Below are positions 1-7,799 of a stretch of 43,215 nt of DNA, piece by piece. The first letter of the stretch is position 1. Each line of letters begins with the position of its first letter. The stretch spans positions 1 to 43,215 of the forward strand of contig NZ_AEWH01000040.1 of assembly GCF_000190475.1 (NCBI RefSeq). The letters run 5' to 3'. The notes under the pieces were generated by a model. The model worked only from the letters and a program-made list of their open reading frames with translations. It was not told the origin of the DNA and made no database searches. Source of the stretch: Ornithinibacillus scapharcae TW25 (GTDB lineage Bacteria; Bacillota; Bacilli; Bacillales; Amphibacillaceae). The translations under genes were made by a program, and so were the position numbers.

Positions 1-387
1 TGGATTAAAGAAGTAAAAGCGATTATCCAAACTAGAGATGGAGTAATCCTCCGCACGGCTAATTTAAAAAGTTATGTTTTCAACAGAGTGTTTTATCTTT
101 TTCGCATAACTGTCTTTGTTCTTCAGGGCTTTTCTATAGGATAATTCATCCATCTCAATCCCAGTAACTTTTACACGAAAATGGTAATGAAGATAAAAGT
201 TAAGTCTACCAAGACCACAGCCGAAATCAACAAATTGGTCACTACCATTCACTTCATATTGGTTAAAAAGTATCTCTAATGCTTCATATGGCGTTGGCTC
301 ATACGGATAATAATGCGTGACATTGTCAGGGCTTCCTTTTCCGTGCGTTTTTATGTTAAGAAGTTTATCGTAATCATGCTCGTTCAT
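1..387 (-). pseudogene. Class I SAM-dependent methyltransferase, interrupted by an in-frame stop and cut by the window edge
   Basis: The reading frame starts at an ATG at 385-387 and gives 107 residues up to a TAA at 64-66. It contains a class I methyltransferase motif I (VDFGCGLGRLNFYL) and an acidic motif II (VTGIEMDE). Translation of the same frame beyond the TAA continues as ISRAEDYSISSLDNRFYFFN, which looks like the conserved middle of this family, so the stop seems to be a nonsense mutation and not the natural end. The rest of the gene lies left of the window. The target of methylation is unknown. Divergent from the MFS exporter at 555. A sequencing error at the stop codon is the main alternative. 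Confidence 0.75.
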
Positions 388-492
388 ATGTTTTCTCCCT
401 ATGTTTGGTTGGTTGACATAATGTTAAGCTAGGATTGGACAAACATTAGCAAATTTACCTATCCTTTAGCTTTTTATATTCTAACGTGATTT

Positions 493-524
493 AACTTGTA
501 TTGGAACATCAACAAGTTTACTAT
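493..524 (+). promoter_or_regulatory. Promoter with overlapping inverted repeat for the MFS gene
   Basis: A sigma-A-like pair TTGTAT (496-501) and TACTAT (519-524) is spaced by 17 bases. The arms AACTTGT (493-499) and ACAAGTT (512-518) form a perfect 7-bp inverted repeat covering the -35 and the spacer. This is what a repressor operator would look like; the regulator is not encoded next to it. Confidence 0.5.
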
Positions 525-554
525 TAAAACTAGAGCTTAGAAAGGACGAACTAG

Positions 555-1712
555 ATGGACAAACGAGTTTACTTTTTGATGATTGTATCTTTCATTGTTG
601 GAATGGTTGAATTAATCATTAGTGGATTACTGGACTTAATAGCAGAAGACTTAGATGTCTCATTAGGGGCAGCAGGTTTTCTGGTAACAATCTTCTCCCT
701 AATATTTGCGATTGCGTCACCAATTCTCTTAATCGCTACTGCAAAAATAGAACGAAAGAAATTAACATTAATTTTTTTAGTACTTTTCTTAATAGGAAAC
801 ATTATTTCTGTCATTAGTCCTACATACAGCGTTTTATTGGTTGGTAGAATTATCACGGCACTCAGTGGAGCATTATTAATCATCCTCTGCTTGGTGTTAG
901 CTCCGAGAATTGTTGAACCAAAATATCGTGGTCGAGCTATCGGAATTGTGTCAATGGGAGTTAGCGGGTCATTAGTACTTGGAGTTCCAATTGGATTAAT
1001 GCTAGGAGAAGCCTTTAGCTGGCGTGCTCCTTTCATCCTAATTTCTGTATTGACTGCACTTTCCATCGTCGGGGTTTACTTCTGGATGGATAAGGTGGAA
1101 CCACGCCCATCCATCCCAATCGGAATTCAGTTAGCAACTTTAAAGAGCAGAAGAATCTTATTTGCTCACATTACTACTTTTCTATACATGACAGGACATT
1201 CCGTGTTATACACATATCTCAAGCCTTTCTTACAGGAAAATATAGATATGGGGGCAACATGGGTGAGTGTTATCTTCTTGATATTTGGTATAGCTGCCGT
1301 TAGTGGGGGCGGAATTGGTGGTACTTTAGCTGACATTCTCGGGACAAAGAAAACCATTATTACCGCTATTATTATCTTCAGTATCGTCATGATGGTGATT
1401 CCATACACTACAAGCATTTTACCAATCTTCTTACTAGCACTAGTGATATGGGGGATTATGAGCTGGGCAATATCACCAGCCATGCAAAGTTATTTAATTG
1501 AAAGCTCACCAGAGACAGGTGAAATTCAACAAAGCTTAAGTAATTCTTCCTTACATTTCGGGATTGCAGTTGGTGCCTTTATTGGTGGGATTATTATTGG
1601 GCAGGCCACCACTCATGTCAATGCATTAGTTGGAGGGATTTTAATCATCCTTTCATTAGGAACAATGTTCATCTCGTTGAATAGTGGAGTAAAAGCTACT
1701 CAAAAGGAATAA
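555..1712 (+). CDS. MFS exporter, DHA1 family (PbuE/YdhL-like)
   Basis: A 385-residue protein with about 12 hydrophobic helices, the usual size for DHA1 drug:H+ antiporters. The first helix region (VSFIVGMVELIISGLLDLIAE) and the helix 4-5 region (GRAIGIVSMGVSGSLVLGVP, an antiporter-type motif) fit the group that includes the purine exporter PbuE and other small-molecule exporters. It likely acts in the cytoplasmic membrane as a proton-driven exporter; the substrate cannot be told. Start ATG follows AAAGGA at good spacing. It is monocistronic, with its own promoter and inverted repeat upstream and a strong hairpin downstream. No purine riboswitch is seen upstream, so identity with PbuE is not claimed. 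Confidence 0.85.
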   Translation: MDKRVYFLMIVSFIVGMVELIISGLLDLIAEDLDVSLGAAGFLVTIFSLIFAIASPILLIATAKIERKKLTLIFLVLFLIGNIISVISPTYSVLLVGRIITALSGALLIILCLVLAPRIVEPKYRGRAIGIVSMGVSGSLVLGVPIGLMLGEAFSWRAPFILISVLTALSIVGVYFWMDKVEPRPSIPIGIQLATLKSRRILFAHITTFLYMTGHSVLYTYLKPFLQENIDMGATWVSVIFLIFGIAAVSGGGIGGTLADILGTKKTIITAIIIFSIVMMVIPYTTSILPIFLLALVIWGIMSWAISPAMQSYLIESSPETGEIQQSLSNSSLHFGIAVGAFIGGIIIGQATTHVNALVGGILIILSLGTMFISLNSGVKATQKE

Positions 1713-1737
1713 TGCTAATAAGGCAAGCCATAAGAAA

Positions 1738-1767
1738 GCCCTTCAGAGTAAAAGTACTCTGAAGGGC
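1738..1767. terminator. Bidirectional terminator hairpin
   Basis: GCCCTTCAGAGTA, loop AAAG, TACTCTGAAGGGC: a perfect 13-bp stem between the ends of two convergent genes. T-rich sequence lies on both sides. It probably was the terminator of the lost copZ whose last codons lie at 1776-1817. Confidence 0.85.
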
Positions 1768-1775
1768 TCTTACAA

Positions 1776-1823
1776 TTAAGCTACATCATAGCCTTGTTCT
1801 TCAACTGCCCCTTGCATTTGAGT
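1776..1823 (-). pseudogene. Remnant of the 3' end of a copZ-like copper chaperone gene
   Basis: Directly after the stop codon of the methyltransferase gene (1824-1826) and in the same frame, the minus strand reads TQMQGAVEEQGYDVA then TAA at 1776-1778. The intact CopZ at 26034-26240 ends MKEAIEEQGYDVEA, so 13 residues are almost the same. The usual hairpin follows at once. The rest of the gene (MTCxxC metal site) is absent. It looks like the scar of a deletion or replacement that put the methyltransferase gene where a copZ used to be. The match is short, so chance cannot be fully excluded. Confidence 0.6.
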
Positions 1824-2450
1824 TTATTTCTTACATATCGCGATACCAAGAGGGAATTTTTTATCTCCAACACTATCAGCAGGTTGGATTAATACACCCT
1901 TTTGATAAAAATACTCCACATTTTCATAGTCATGAAACAAGTCCTTAAATTCCTGAACGGTCAGTTGATGCACATGAAACTCCTGGCCACTAGGCTTTCC
2001 TCTCCCTTCACCAAATGGAGTGGAAAGAATCAGTGTGCCACCAGGCTTTAACATCCGATAAATATTTGTTAAAAACTGTTCTTCCTCTTTCACATGCTCA
2101 ATTGTCTCAAAGCTAATAATACAATCAAAAACTCCTAGCTCTTTCGGTAGTTCCGGATCCACGACATTTCCAAGCCTAAAAGACGAACGAGGATGATAAT
2201 ACGTTGCGCGTGCATATTTCACAGCTTCCTCGCTAATATCAATCCCAACAACTTCCTTCACTGAATGTACGTTAGACTTCGCAATAATGTGGGTACCATA
2301 GCCCGAGCCACTAGCAAAATCAAGAACCCTTCCGTACACATACTCTCGTGCAAAATGATATCTTGCTATATGCTCCAGCAATAACCCATTCATTATTTTC
2401 ATTTTTTCGGGTATCACTCTTTCCCCTGTATCCTTAAGCAATTCCTTCAC
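1824..2450 (-). CDS. Class I SAM-dependent methyltransferase
   Basis: A 208-residue cytoplasmic protein of the Methyltransf_11/25 type. Motif I is VLDFASGSGYGTHIIA near residue 42, the acidic end of strand 2 is VVGIDIS, and the post-motif region has DCIISFETIEHV, followed by a conserved LKPGGTLILSTP strand. The substrate is not predictable. The start is GTG at 2448-2450; a TTG three codons in, behind GGTGAAGGAA, is an alternative. It ends immediately upstream, and in frame, of the copZ remnant, which suggests it arrived by recombination. Transcription ends at the hairpin 1738-1767. Confidence 0.8.
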   Translation of the reverse strand: MKELLKDTGERVIPEKMKIMNGLLLEHIARYHFAREYVYGRVLDFASGSGYGTHIIAKSNVHSVKEVVGIDISEEAVKYARATYYHPRSSFRLGNVVDPELPKELGVFDCIISFETIEHVKEEEQFLTNIYRMLKPGGTLILSTPFGEGRGKPSGQEFHVHQLTVQEFKDLFHDYENVEYFYQKGVLIQPADSVGDKKFPLGIAICKK

Positions 2451-2587
2451 CGCATTTCTTCAATATATGCTTAGTGTATCACGCCCTAATTTCAGGTGTG
2501 AAACTTTTTATACAGAAATGTGATTAAAAGGTATTTTTTTCTATTTATAGCTAAAGCTAGTAGATAAAAAGGAAGGAATAAAAAAAT

Positions 2588-3022
2588 ATGATACAATTAG
2601 AAACCGAATTAGAAGGTAAGAAAGCATATTTTGGAGAAGCACGAGGTTTGGCTAAGCAGTTTGGTCTTAGTATGTGCGGAAGTTGGGAATATGACGGAGC
2701 TTTCTTTGATGCAGTATTGCATCGCGAAAATGGCGAAACAATTTATCTTCGTATGCCATTTCATGTGTTGGAAGGAATATTAGATCGTAATGACGCTTTT
2801 ATCGAATTCGGAACACCTTTTGTCATCAAGCATGTCGTACATATCGGACTAGATAAAGATGAAAACTCTTTGTTGGCAGCTACAGGTCTTAATCAATTCC
2901 AAGAACCACTCGATAAGGATGGATATATTCGAGACAAAACGAAATGGGAAGAAGCTGGTGAAGATGTTTCCAATGAATTCGCCCGTGCAATTGTAGATGT
3001 TCGAAACAAATCCATATCGTAA
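2588..3022 (+). CDS. YugN-like family protein
   Basis: A 144-residue soluble acidic protein without signal peptide. The block YLRMPFHVLEGILDRNDA followed by EFGTPFVIKHVVHIGLD resembles the YugN-like family of Bacillaceae, whose function is unknown. Start ATG follows AAGGAAGGA at normal spacing. It is a single gene running into a terminator shared with the convergent hydrolase gene. Assignment is from memory of the family pattern and would be confirmed by a profile search. Confidence 0.65.
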   Translation: MIQLETELEGKKAYFGEARGLAKQFGLSMCGSWEYDGAFFDAVLHRENGETIYLRMPFHVLEGILDRNDAFIEFGTPFVIKHVVHIGLDKDENSLLAATGLNQFQEPLDKDGYIRDKTKWEEAGEDVSNEFARAIVDVRNKSIS

Positions 3023-3030
3023 ATAAAAAA

Positions 3031-3057
3031 CAACCAATCTTATCATGAGATTGGTTG
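3031..3057. terminator. Bidirectional terminator hairpin
   Basis: CAACCAATCT, 7-base loop, AGATTGGTTG. The minus-strand copy is followed by TTTTTTATTT, so it mainly ends the C45 hydrolase gene. It can also end the YugN-like gene. Confidence 0.8.
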
Positions 3058-3063
3058 CTTACA

Positions 3064-4137
3064 TTACAACAGTATTCCAGGATCTGAAAATAATTCCATA
3101 TTAACAAAAGGCGAGTCTGAATTTAGTTTACCTTTAATTTGTTTTACTAAGACCTTTTCACCTGCAAGCCACTTATTAAAATCGAAAATAACTGGTCTTT
3201 GATCTCCTCCTATAGAGAACCATGCTTTCATGTCCTTTGGAAGATAAGCTGCAGTATGGATAGTACCTGCCCAGGCGCCATATTTTTCGGAAAACACACC
3301 TTTATCGGTATCATTCATAAGTTGAAAGGCTTGGTATGCGCTCTGCACTTCCGTCCCTAATGTTCGCATTGTTTCCTGACGACTGACGGACTCATCCATG
3401 CGATAGCGATTTTCCTCTGTTAATTTTTCAAAATGATTGGTACATACAAGACCTTGGTGCACATCCACTTTTCGTGGTGAAGCCTCTACGACACAAGTCT
3501 TCCCCTTTTTATCTAACAGTACATAATTAAAGGAATGCCTGTGGGGTATTTCTCTTAGCAGATCAATCGCCTCTTCAACCGAAGCACAAGATTCCAGAAT
3601 GATCCTTCCAACCATATTACAGACGAAACCACCGCCTGACTTTTTCCGGTTAACGAAGTTGTAACCCATCGCAAGTCCCTCTTCGTTCAATCCATCAATC
3701 CGTCCCGTAAGTTGCATAGAAGGTCCAACCATCGCATATCCTTGGTCAGTAGGTTGGTAGAACATATATTGTCCCTCATAGGAGGCTGGATGGTTATCAT
3801 AATTCCGAATCAAATAGTCATCACTAGTAAAAATAGAGCAACCACTTCTCCCATACTCTAAATAATAGCCACCGAACTCACGGATCGCATCATGCATATC
3901 CCATTTTAGTGCATCTGCCAAACCTGTTATCTCATCCCAAATTCTGGGAGCAAATTTCATCATAGCACTTTTCACTTCTTGTTCATCAATAGAAAAGTGA
4001 TACTTCCTCTTTGAACCCCACTGTTTTTCACGATTGGGGAAGATAGGGGATTCTCTTAATAATTCACCTTGCATGTATCCAAAATCGTAGTGACTTCCAC
4101 GAAATTGAATAATATCACTGTATACTCGTTTCATCAT
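3064..4137 (-). CDS. C45-type autoproteolytic Ntn hydrolase / acyltransferase (acyl-CoA:6-APA acyltransferase-like)
   Basis: The frame is open from 4200, but the ATG at 4135-4137 follows AAGGGGGAAAGT and is the likely start (357 residues). The segment FGGYYLEYGRSGCSIFTSDD carries a Gly-Cys pair, Cys100 from this start. In the peptidase C45 family the Cys becomes the N-terminal nucleophile after self-cleavage. The following NYDNHP, GxNEEGLAMGYNFVN and NYVLLDKKGKTCVVEAS blocks are typical of the Ntn fold. Such enzymes hydrolyse or transfer amide-linked acyl groups; the substrate here is unknown. No signal peptide is seen from the chosen start, so it is probably cytoplasmic. Divergent from the small acidic gene at 4249. 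Confidence 0.75.
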   Translation of the reverse strand: MMKRVYSDIIQFRGSHYDFGYMQGELLRESPIFPNREKQWGSKRKYHFSIDEQEVKSAMMKFAPRIWDEITGLADALKWDMHDAIREFGGYYLEYGRSGCSIFTSDDYLIRNYDNHPASYEGQYMFYQPTDQGYAMVGPSMQLTGRIDGLNEEGLAMGYNFVNRKKSGGGFVCNMVGRIILESCASVEEAIDLLREIPHRHSFNYVLLDKKGKTCVVEASPRKVDVHQGLVCTNHFEKLTEENRYRMDESVSRQETMRTLGTEVQSAYQAFQLMNDTDKGVFSEKYGAWAGTIHTAAYLPKDMKAWFSIGGDQRPVIFDFNKWLAGEKVLVKQIKGKLNSDSPFVNMELFSDPGILL

Positions 4138-4248
4138 ACTTTCCCCCTTGATAAACCAGTTTAGATTATTTTCTATGAGATTAAAAAAATTATGCTTCAT
4201 TGCATAAAAGAAGCAGGATTAGCCAGTCCACTACATGAGGTGATGATG

Positions 4249-4461
4249 ATGTCTAAAGATGAAGAAAAGAAAAAGTTTAATATGCCTAACCAAGCTAATA
4301 CAGACGGAGAATTCGAGGTACAGAACGGACTTAGAGCAAATTATCCTTTTGACTACTTAAACAAGATGGTTGGGGATTCCGTTAAAGAACATAAAGAATT
4401 AGAAGCAGCGAATGAAGTGATTGCCGAGAAGGAAATTGGACAGACCTTTCATAATTCATGA
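4249..4461 (+). CDS. Small acidic hypothetical protein
   Basis: A 70-residue hydrophilic protein starting MSKDEEKKKFNMPNQ. Three consecutive ATG codons (4243, 4246, 4249) follow GAGG; the third gives the best spacing. It is rich in Glu, Lys and Asn, with no Cys and no membrane segment, and its second half (PFDYLNKMVGDSVKEHKELE) looks helical. I do not recognise the family. A strong hairpin follows the stop, which supports it being a real gene. Small polar proteins of this type are common among spore-related genes, but nothing in the sequence proves that. Confidence 0.55.
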   Translation: MSKDEEKKKFNMPNQANTDGEFEVQNGLRANYPFDYLNKMVGDSVKEHKELEAANEVIAEKEIGQTFHNS

Positions 4462-4467
4462 AAAAGA

Positions 4468-4500
4468 AAAATTCTCTCAAGTATTCATTGAGAGAATTTT
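4468..4500 (+). terminator. Rho-independent terminator
   Basis: AAAATTCTCTCAA, 7-base loop, TTGAGAGAATTTT, starting just after the stop codon of the small acidic gene. Confidence 0.8.
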
Positions 4501-4518
4501 ATATGACCAAATTAAAAA

Positions 4519-4540
4519 GCACAATCCTTAAGAATTGTGC
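4519..4540 (-). terminator. Rho-independent terminator of the cupin gene
   Basis: The near-palindrome GCACAAT/ATTGTGC with a CTTAAG-containing centre is followed on the minus strand by TTTTTAATTT. It lies 8 bases past the end of the cupin gene. Confidence 0.7.
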
Positions 4541-4547
4541 CTGTGTT

Positions 4548-5084
4548 TTATTCTTCTGCCATTGCTTCTGCTTTTGTTCGCTGAACCGTTCCACGTGGGT
4601 GATGTGGCGGTGCATAGATTGTATATAGCTTTATTGGCTCATTCCCTGTATTAATCAGGTTATGCCAAGTTCCTGCAGGTACCATAATAGCTGAATCCTC
4701 GCGAACCTTTCGCTCAAGTGTCAAATTGTCTCTGCTCTTCCCCATTCGAACAACACCTTGCCCCTCTTCAACACGTAAAAACTGATCTGTATCGTGGTGT
4801 ACTTCTAAACCGATATCTCCCCCAACAGGAATACTCATCACGGTGACCTGAAGATGTTCACCAGTCCATAAAGCAGTTCGATAATTTTTATTTTGCTCAC
4901 TTGCCGCTTCAATATCTACAACAAATGGATTCGGGCCGTAATCTTTTAACTGGACTCTAGACTTCATTTTCTCAGCTTGCCAAATGCCCCATCTCATATC
5001 TGGTGTTTGATAGTACCCAGTATTCGTATATGTCGGGACATAGTAGGGAGCTGGATATGAATAACCATAAGGAATATAGTACAT
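4548..5084 (-). CDS. Cupin-domain protein with Tyr/Pro-rich N-terminus (possible spore-coat-associated protein)
   Basis: The start is taken at the ATG at 5082-5084 (178 residues) because GAGAGG is then 9 bases away; an ATG at 5093 adds three residues. The first 25 residues are packed with Tyr and Pro (YYIPYGYSYPAPYYVPTY), a composition common in Bacillus spore-coat and exosporium proteins. The rest is a single cupin barrel: HHDTDQFLRVEEGQG and PAGTWHNLINTG supply the metal-binding His residues. The family resembles mannose-6-phosphate isomerase-type cupins. A match to the sigma-K -10 pattern lies upstream. Either an enzyme or a structural coat component is possible. Confidence 0.75.
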   Translation of the reverse strand: MYYIPYGYSYPAPYYVPTYTNTGYYQTPDMRWGIWQAEKMKSRVQLKDYGPNPFVVDIEAASEQNKNYRTALWTGEHLQVTVMSIPVGGDIGLEVHHDTDQFLRVEEGQGVVRMGKSRDNLTLERKVREDSAIMVPAGTWHNLINTGNEPIKLYTIYAPPHHPRGTVQRTKAEAMAEE

Positions 5085-5114
5085 ATCTTCCATCCTCTCA
5101 CAGAATTTCTAAAC

Positions 5115-5142
5115 TATTCTATGCAAATGGATAGGTAAATGT
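5115..5142 (-). promoter_or_regulatory. Possible sigma-K promoter of the cupin gene
   Basis: The minus strand has CATAGAATA (5115-5123), which fits the sigma-K -10 consensus CATANNNTA. An ACA (5140-5142) lies 16 bases upstream, where the -35 AC core is expected. Short motifs like this arise by chance, so confidence is low. Confidence 0.3.
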
Positions 5143-5168
5143 ACATATCATTTCGATTTGATTATCTG

Positions 5169-5483
5169 CTAAACTTGAAAATACAAGTGATAATGATTCG
5201 AACATCCTTCATTAAATTCCGCGTTACATTGCAGGCATCTACTGGTGTTCATATACTCACTTATGGTATGCTCTATCTCACATACACCACACAGGATTGC
5301 CTTTACCTCAAATTCATTCTTCTCCCAAACCATAATCTCGTGTTCTTCACACTCTTGATGGCATTGATAGCATGGGTAATATTTATCACAACATTTGAAT
5401 TTAATTGCAATGACATCTTGCTTGCTGTGATAATGCTTGCAACGAGTCTGATTGTCAACAGTTGGACCATAAACGGTTATCAT
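5169..5483 (-). CDS. CHY-type zinc-finger protein
   Basis: A 104-residue protein with the Cys/His spacing of CHY zinc fingers: CKHYHSKQDVIAIKFKCCDK, CYQCHQECEEH, CGVCEIEH and CLQCNAEFNEGC. About 20% of residues are Cys or His, and it should bind two or three zinc ions in the cytoplasm. The role of bacterial members is unknown. Its ATG overlaps the TGA of the HAD gene upstream by 4 bases (ATGA), so the two are translationally coupled. The opposite-strand frame over the same DNA is a shadow. Confidence 0.85.
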   Translation of the reverse strand: MITVYGPTVDNQTRCKHYHSKQDVIAIKFKCCDKYYPCYQCHQECEEHEIMVWEKNEFEVKAILCGVCEIEHTISEYMNTSRCLQCNAEFNEGCSNHYHLYFQV

Positions 5484-6148
5484 TTTGTAGCAATCCCTTC
5501 TTTTAGAATATCCAATAGATCGATTAGATCTTCCACAATATAGTCAGCATTTACGTCCTTCCACTGGCTATCTTTTTTCCAAGCTCCAATCATTCCTACA
5601 TTTCGAGCACCTTCCACGTCATTGACTGGATGATCTCCAACAAAAATCGCTTCCTTAGGTGAGACCTGCATTTCTTCTAGCGCTCTTCGAAAAATCAGTG
5701 GATTTGGTTTCTTTATCCCTTCCCACTCGGAAATTAAAATACAATCAAAATAGTCCTCAATCCCAAGGGCTCTAATATTATCCAATTGAAACTGACCCTT
5801 TCCATTAGTAATCATGCCAAGCTTATATGAGGATTTCTTTAATTCATCTAATGTGGGTATTAGATTGGGAAAAGCCACACAGTGATGATGAAACTCATCT
5901 ATGTAATCCTGAAGCAATGTTTCCCAGCTTAGGTTAATATTAAATTCCTCGATTAATTGTTGGTAAACTTTATCTTTCCATACATACCCTCTTGCATCTA
6001 AATCTATAAACCTATCTATGTACACTTCTTTTGGAATGTGACTTAACCAAGTACGCAATCTATCATACTGTTTACGAATAAAACTTTTTACAGAAGCATC
6101 GCGATCAAGTAGCGTATTATCTAAATCAAATATTACTGCTTTATACAA
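5480..6148 (-). CDS. HAD-superfamily hydrolase (YjjG/YfnB-like phosphatase)
   Basis: A 222-residue HAD phosphatase with all four motifs: I, DLDNTLLD (nucleophile Asp8, acid Asp10); II, MITNGKG; III, the Lys in IKKPNPLIFRRAL; IV, VGDHPVNDVEGA. The helical cap between motifs I and II is C1 type, as in 5'-nucleotidase YjjG and related phosphatases. Start is TTG behind GGAGGG. It is the first gene of a two-gene unit with the CHY zinc-finger gene. The physiological substrate is unknown; dephosphorylation of small metabolites or nucleotides is usual for the group. Confidence 0.85.
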   Translation of the reverse strand: MYKAVIFDLDNTLLDRDASVKSFIRKQYDRLRTWLSHIPKEVYIDRFIDLDARGYVWKDKVYQQLIEEFNINLSWETLLQDYIDEFHHHCVAFPNLIPTLDELKKSSYKLGMITNGKGQFQLDNIRALGIEDYFDCILISEWEGIKKPNPLIFRRALEEMQVSPKEAIFVGDHPVNDVEGARNVGMIGAWKKDSQWKDVNADYIVEDLIDLLDILKEGIATK

Positions 6149-6187
6149 TTCATCGCCCTCCAGACCTTTGTTATTCGCTTTTTAAAA

Positions 6188-6211
6188 AACTGGACCACAA
6201 TGGATCCAGTT
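6188..6211 (-). terminator. Rho-independent terminator
   Basis: On the minus strand AACTGGA, 10-base loop, TCCAGTT runs into TTTTAAA. It ends the gene at 6244-7113. Confidence 0.7.
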
Positions 6212-6243
6212 GTAAATTTCTTCAGCCTAAACTCTCCTACGGA

Positions 6244-7113
6244 TTATAAGTAACACAAAATAGACTTTTCTATCCAGTACATAAATTCTGTGCTTGGACT
6301 TTGTTTTTCATATTGCTTCATTCTTAAGTACATGTCCATTCCATCTGATACATCATGCCACAGGTCTGTAAACACAAAATCATAATTACCTTTCGCTAGA
6401 TCATATTTAGCATGTTCAAAGGCATCGGCTTGAATGATGGTAATTTTATCGGCATGTGTAAATTGCGGCAAAATATGAGTCTTAAATAAGTTTACTACAT
6501 CCTCATTCATATCGACGATTGTTACACGCTCTACGGTTTCCTTTTCTGACACCATATAGGCATAGTAACCAAGTCCAAGGCCATAGGTAAGGACATTACC
6601 AGTGGCTCTATCAACAGCTTCCTTCATCGTTTCAATTTCGTTTGGTGTAATGGTCATCCAGATTCGATCGTTTTCTAACACAGCAGGATACACAAATTCT
6701 GTATCAAAGAAACCAATCTGTGGGATTTGCCTTCCTGGTTTGGATTGGACGATATCATCACATACAAAGCCCTCATATGGCTTATATTTTTCGTATTTCA
6801 GTTCACTGTTTCCTATTTTAATAGATGGTATTTTGATGTTTTTGTAGTAAGGGTTTTGGTTATATTCCGTTGTATCAAGGTGATGAATCATATTAGGAAA
6901 ATAACTTTGAAAAAAGTCTCGATCAGCTCGATTATCCACTATATCTAAACCAAATGCCGCAGCTAAAATAACCGAGAAAGCATACTCGTGAGACACACCA
7001 TTACGAACAAGCGCGTCCACCTCTTCTTTTTCTATATAGTCTGGTGCTTTATTTAAATAGTTACTAAGGAAAGCAAATATTTTTTGATTATCTTGTATGA
7101 CTTTTTGGTCCAT
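6244..7113 (-). CDS. Spermidine-synthase-fold / class I SAM-binding protein
   Basis: A 289-residue cytoplasmic protein. The N-terminal 150 residues are helical then beta-rich and unassigned. From about residue 170 there is a Rossmann fold: NVLTYGLGLGYYAYMV (glycine loop), RVTIVDMNEDVVNLF (acidic ribose-binding end of strand 2) and NYDFVFTDLWHDVSDGM (aromatic and acidic residues after strand 4, as in spermidine synthases). It therefore probably binds SAM or decarboxylated SAM. A true polyamine synthase is not certain because the usual gate residues are not obvious. Start ATG follows AGGTG. Single gene with its own terminator. Confidence 0.65.
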   Translation of the reverse strand: MDQKVIQDNQKIFAFLSNYLNKAPDYIEKEEVDALVRNGVSHEYAFSVILAAAFGLDIVDNRADRDFFQSYFPNMIHHLDTTEYNQNPYYKNIKIPSIKIGNSELKYEKYKPYEGFVCDDIVQSKPGRQIPQIGFFDTEFVYPAVLENDRIWMTITPNEIETMKEAVDRATGNVLTYGLGLGYYAYMVSEKETVERVTIVDMNEDVVNLFKTHILPQFTHADKITIIQADAFEHAKYDLAKGNYDFVFTDLWHDVSDGMDMYLRMKQYEKQSPSTEFMYWIEKSILCYL

Positions 7114-7205
7114 TTTTTCACCTATTTTTCATGTAATACATTCATTATATCATGTTAACAAAGTCCCCTTCTCTGCTTTATTAACTCTATTTAACCATTA
7201 GTCTC

Positions 7206-7749
7206 TCACCGCTCACCCGGATAAAACTCATAACGAAACCATTTAAAAGCTGAATCACCAAATTCCCTATGTACAAGTTTGGTTTCGCCTAGTTCTAGTT
7301 GGACTTCGAGAAGTTCATCATGGACAACCTCATCCGAATCATTATAAGTGGCTACTCGAACTTGACCATTAAATTCCCACTCTGTATGAAAGTTTTTCGC
7401 ATATACGTACGTAGCAAGTTTATCCCCATTGTGAAAAGGTTGCACATACACAACTAGCTCTTTAGTGGTTGCTTGATCCTTATTACTTTCATATACCAGC
7501 TCTAGTTGTTTTTCTATATCTTCTTGAATGTTTTGTTCCAATTCCTTCGTTCTTTTTTCTTTCTTCTTTCTTCTGTTTTTCCGCTTCTGTGATCCCATCT
7601 TGATTTACTGCATTTGAACTAACCTCGTCTGTTTCCACTGGTAAATTAAGATAAATAAAGTAAGATACCAGTACGAAGTTAACTAAAACTGCCATTATCG
7701 TTGATTTGATTGTAGTCTTTAGTGGATATTTTCCTAGAATTATTGCCAT
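7206..7749 (-). pseudogene. Membrane-anchored protein of unknown function, split by a frameshift
   Basis: Two overlapping minus frames belong together. The first (7749 down to 7489) has a transmembrane helix (STIMAVLVNFVLVSYFIYL) and then a charged linker DGITEAEKQKKEER. The second (ending at 7206) continues the charged coil TKELEQNIQEDIEKQ into a beta-rich domain, TELVVYVQPF-type to FRYEFYPGER. The junction is an A6 run (plus-strand T6 at 7553-7558); removing one A restores a single protein of about 180 residues. The second frame has no ribosome site of its own. The frame is also open for ten hydrophobic codons before the ATG, so the N-terminus may be damaged too. Function unknown. Confidence 0.65.
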
Positions 7750-7799
7750 TAAAGCTATGAACGCTGTATATCGTACAACTCAAAAATGGAAAACGAGAA

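Noticed and set aside
388-554. Purine riboswitch upstream of the PbuE-like exporter
   Set aside because: The conserved adenine-aptamer core and closing helix are absent; only a promoter with a dyad is seen.
5139-5543. 134-codon plus-strand frame
   Set aside because: It lies opposite the CHY zinc-finger gene, whose Cys/His pattern and ATGA coupling are convincing. The plus frame is its shadow.
7540-7600. A AAAAAG heptamer (A-AAA-AAG in phase) as a programmed -1 frameshift site
   Set aside because: The continuing frame is +1, not -1, relative to the first frame, so the -1 slippery site cannot join the two parts. A single extra A is the simpler reading.
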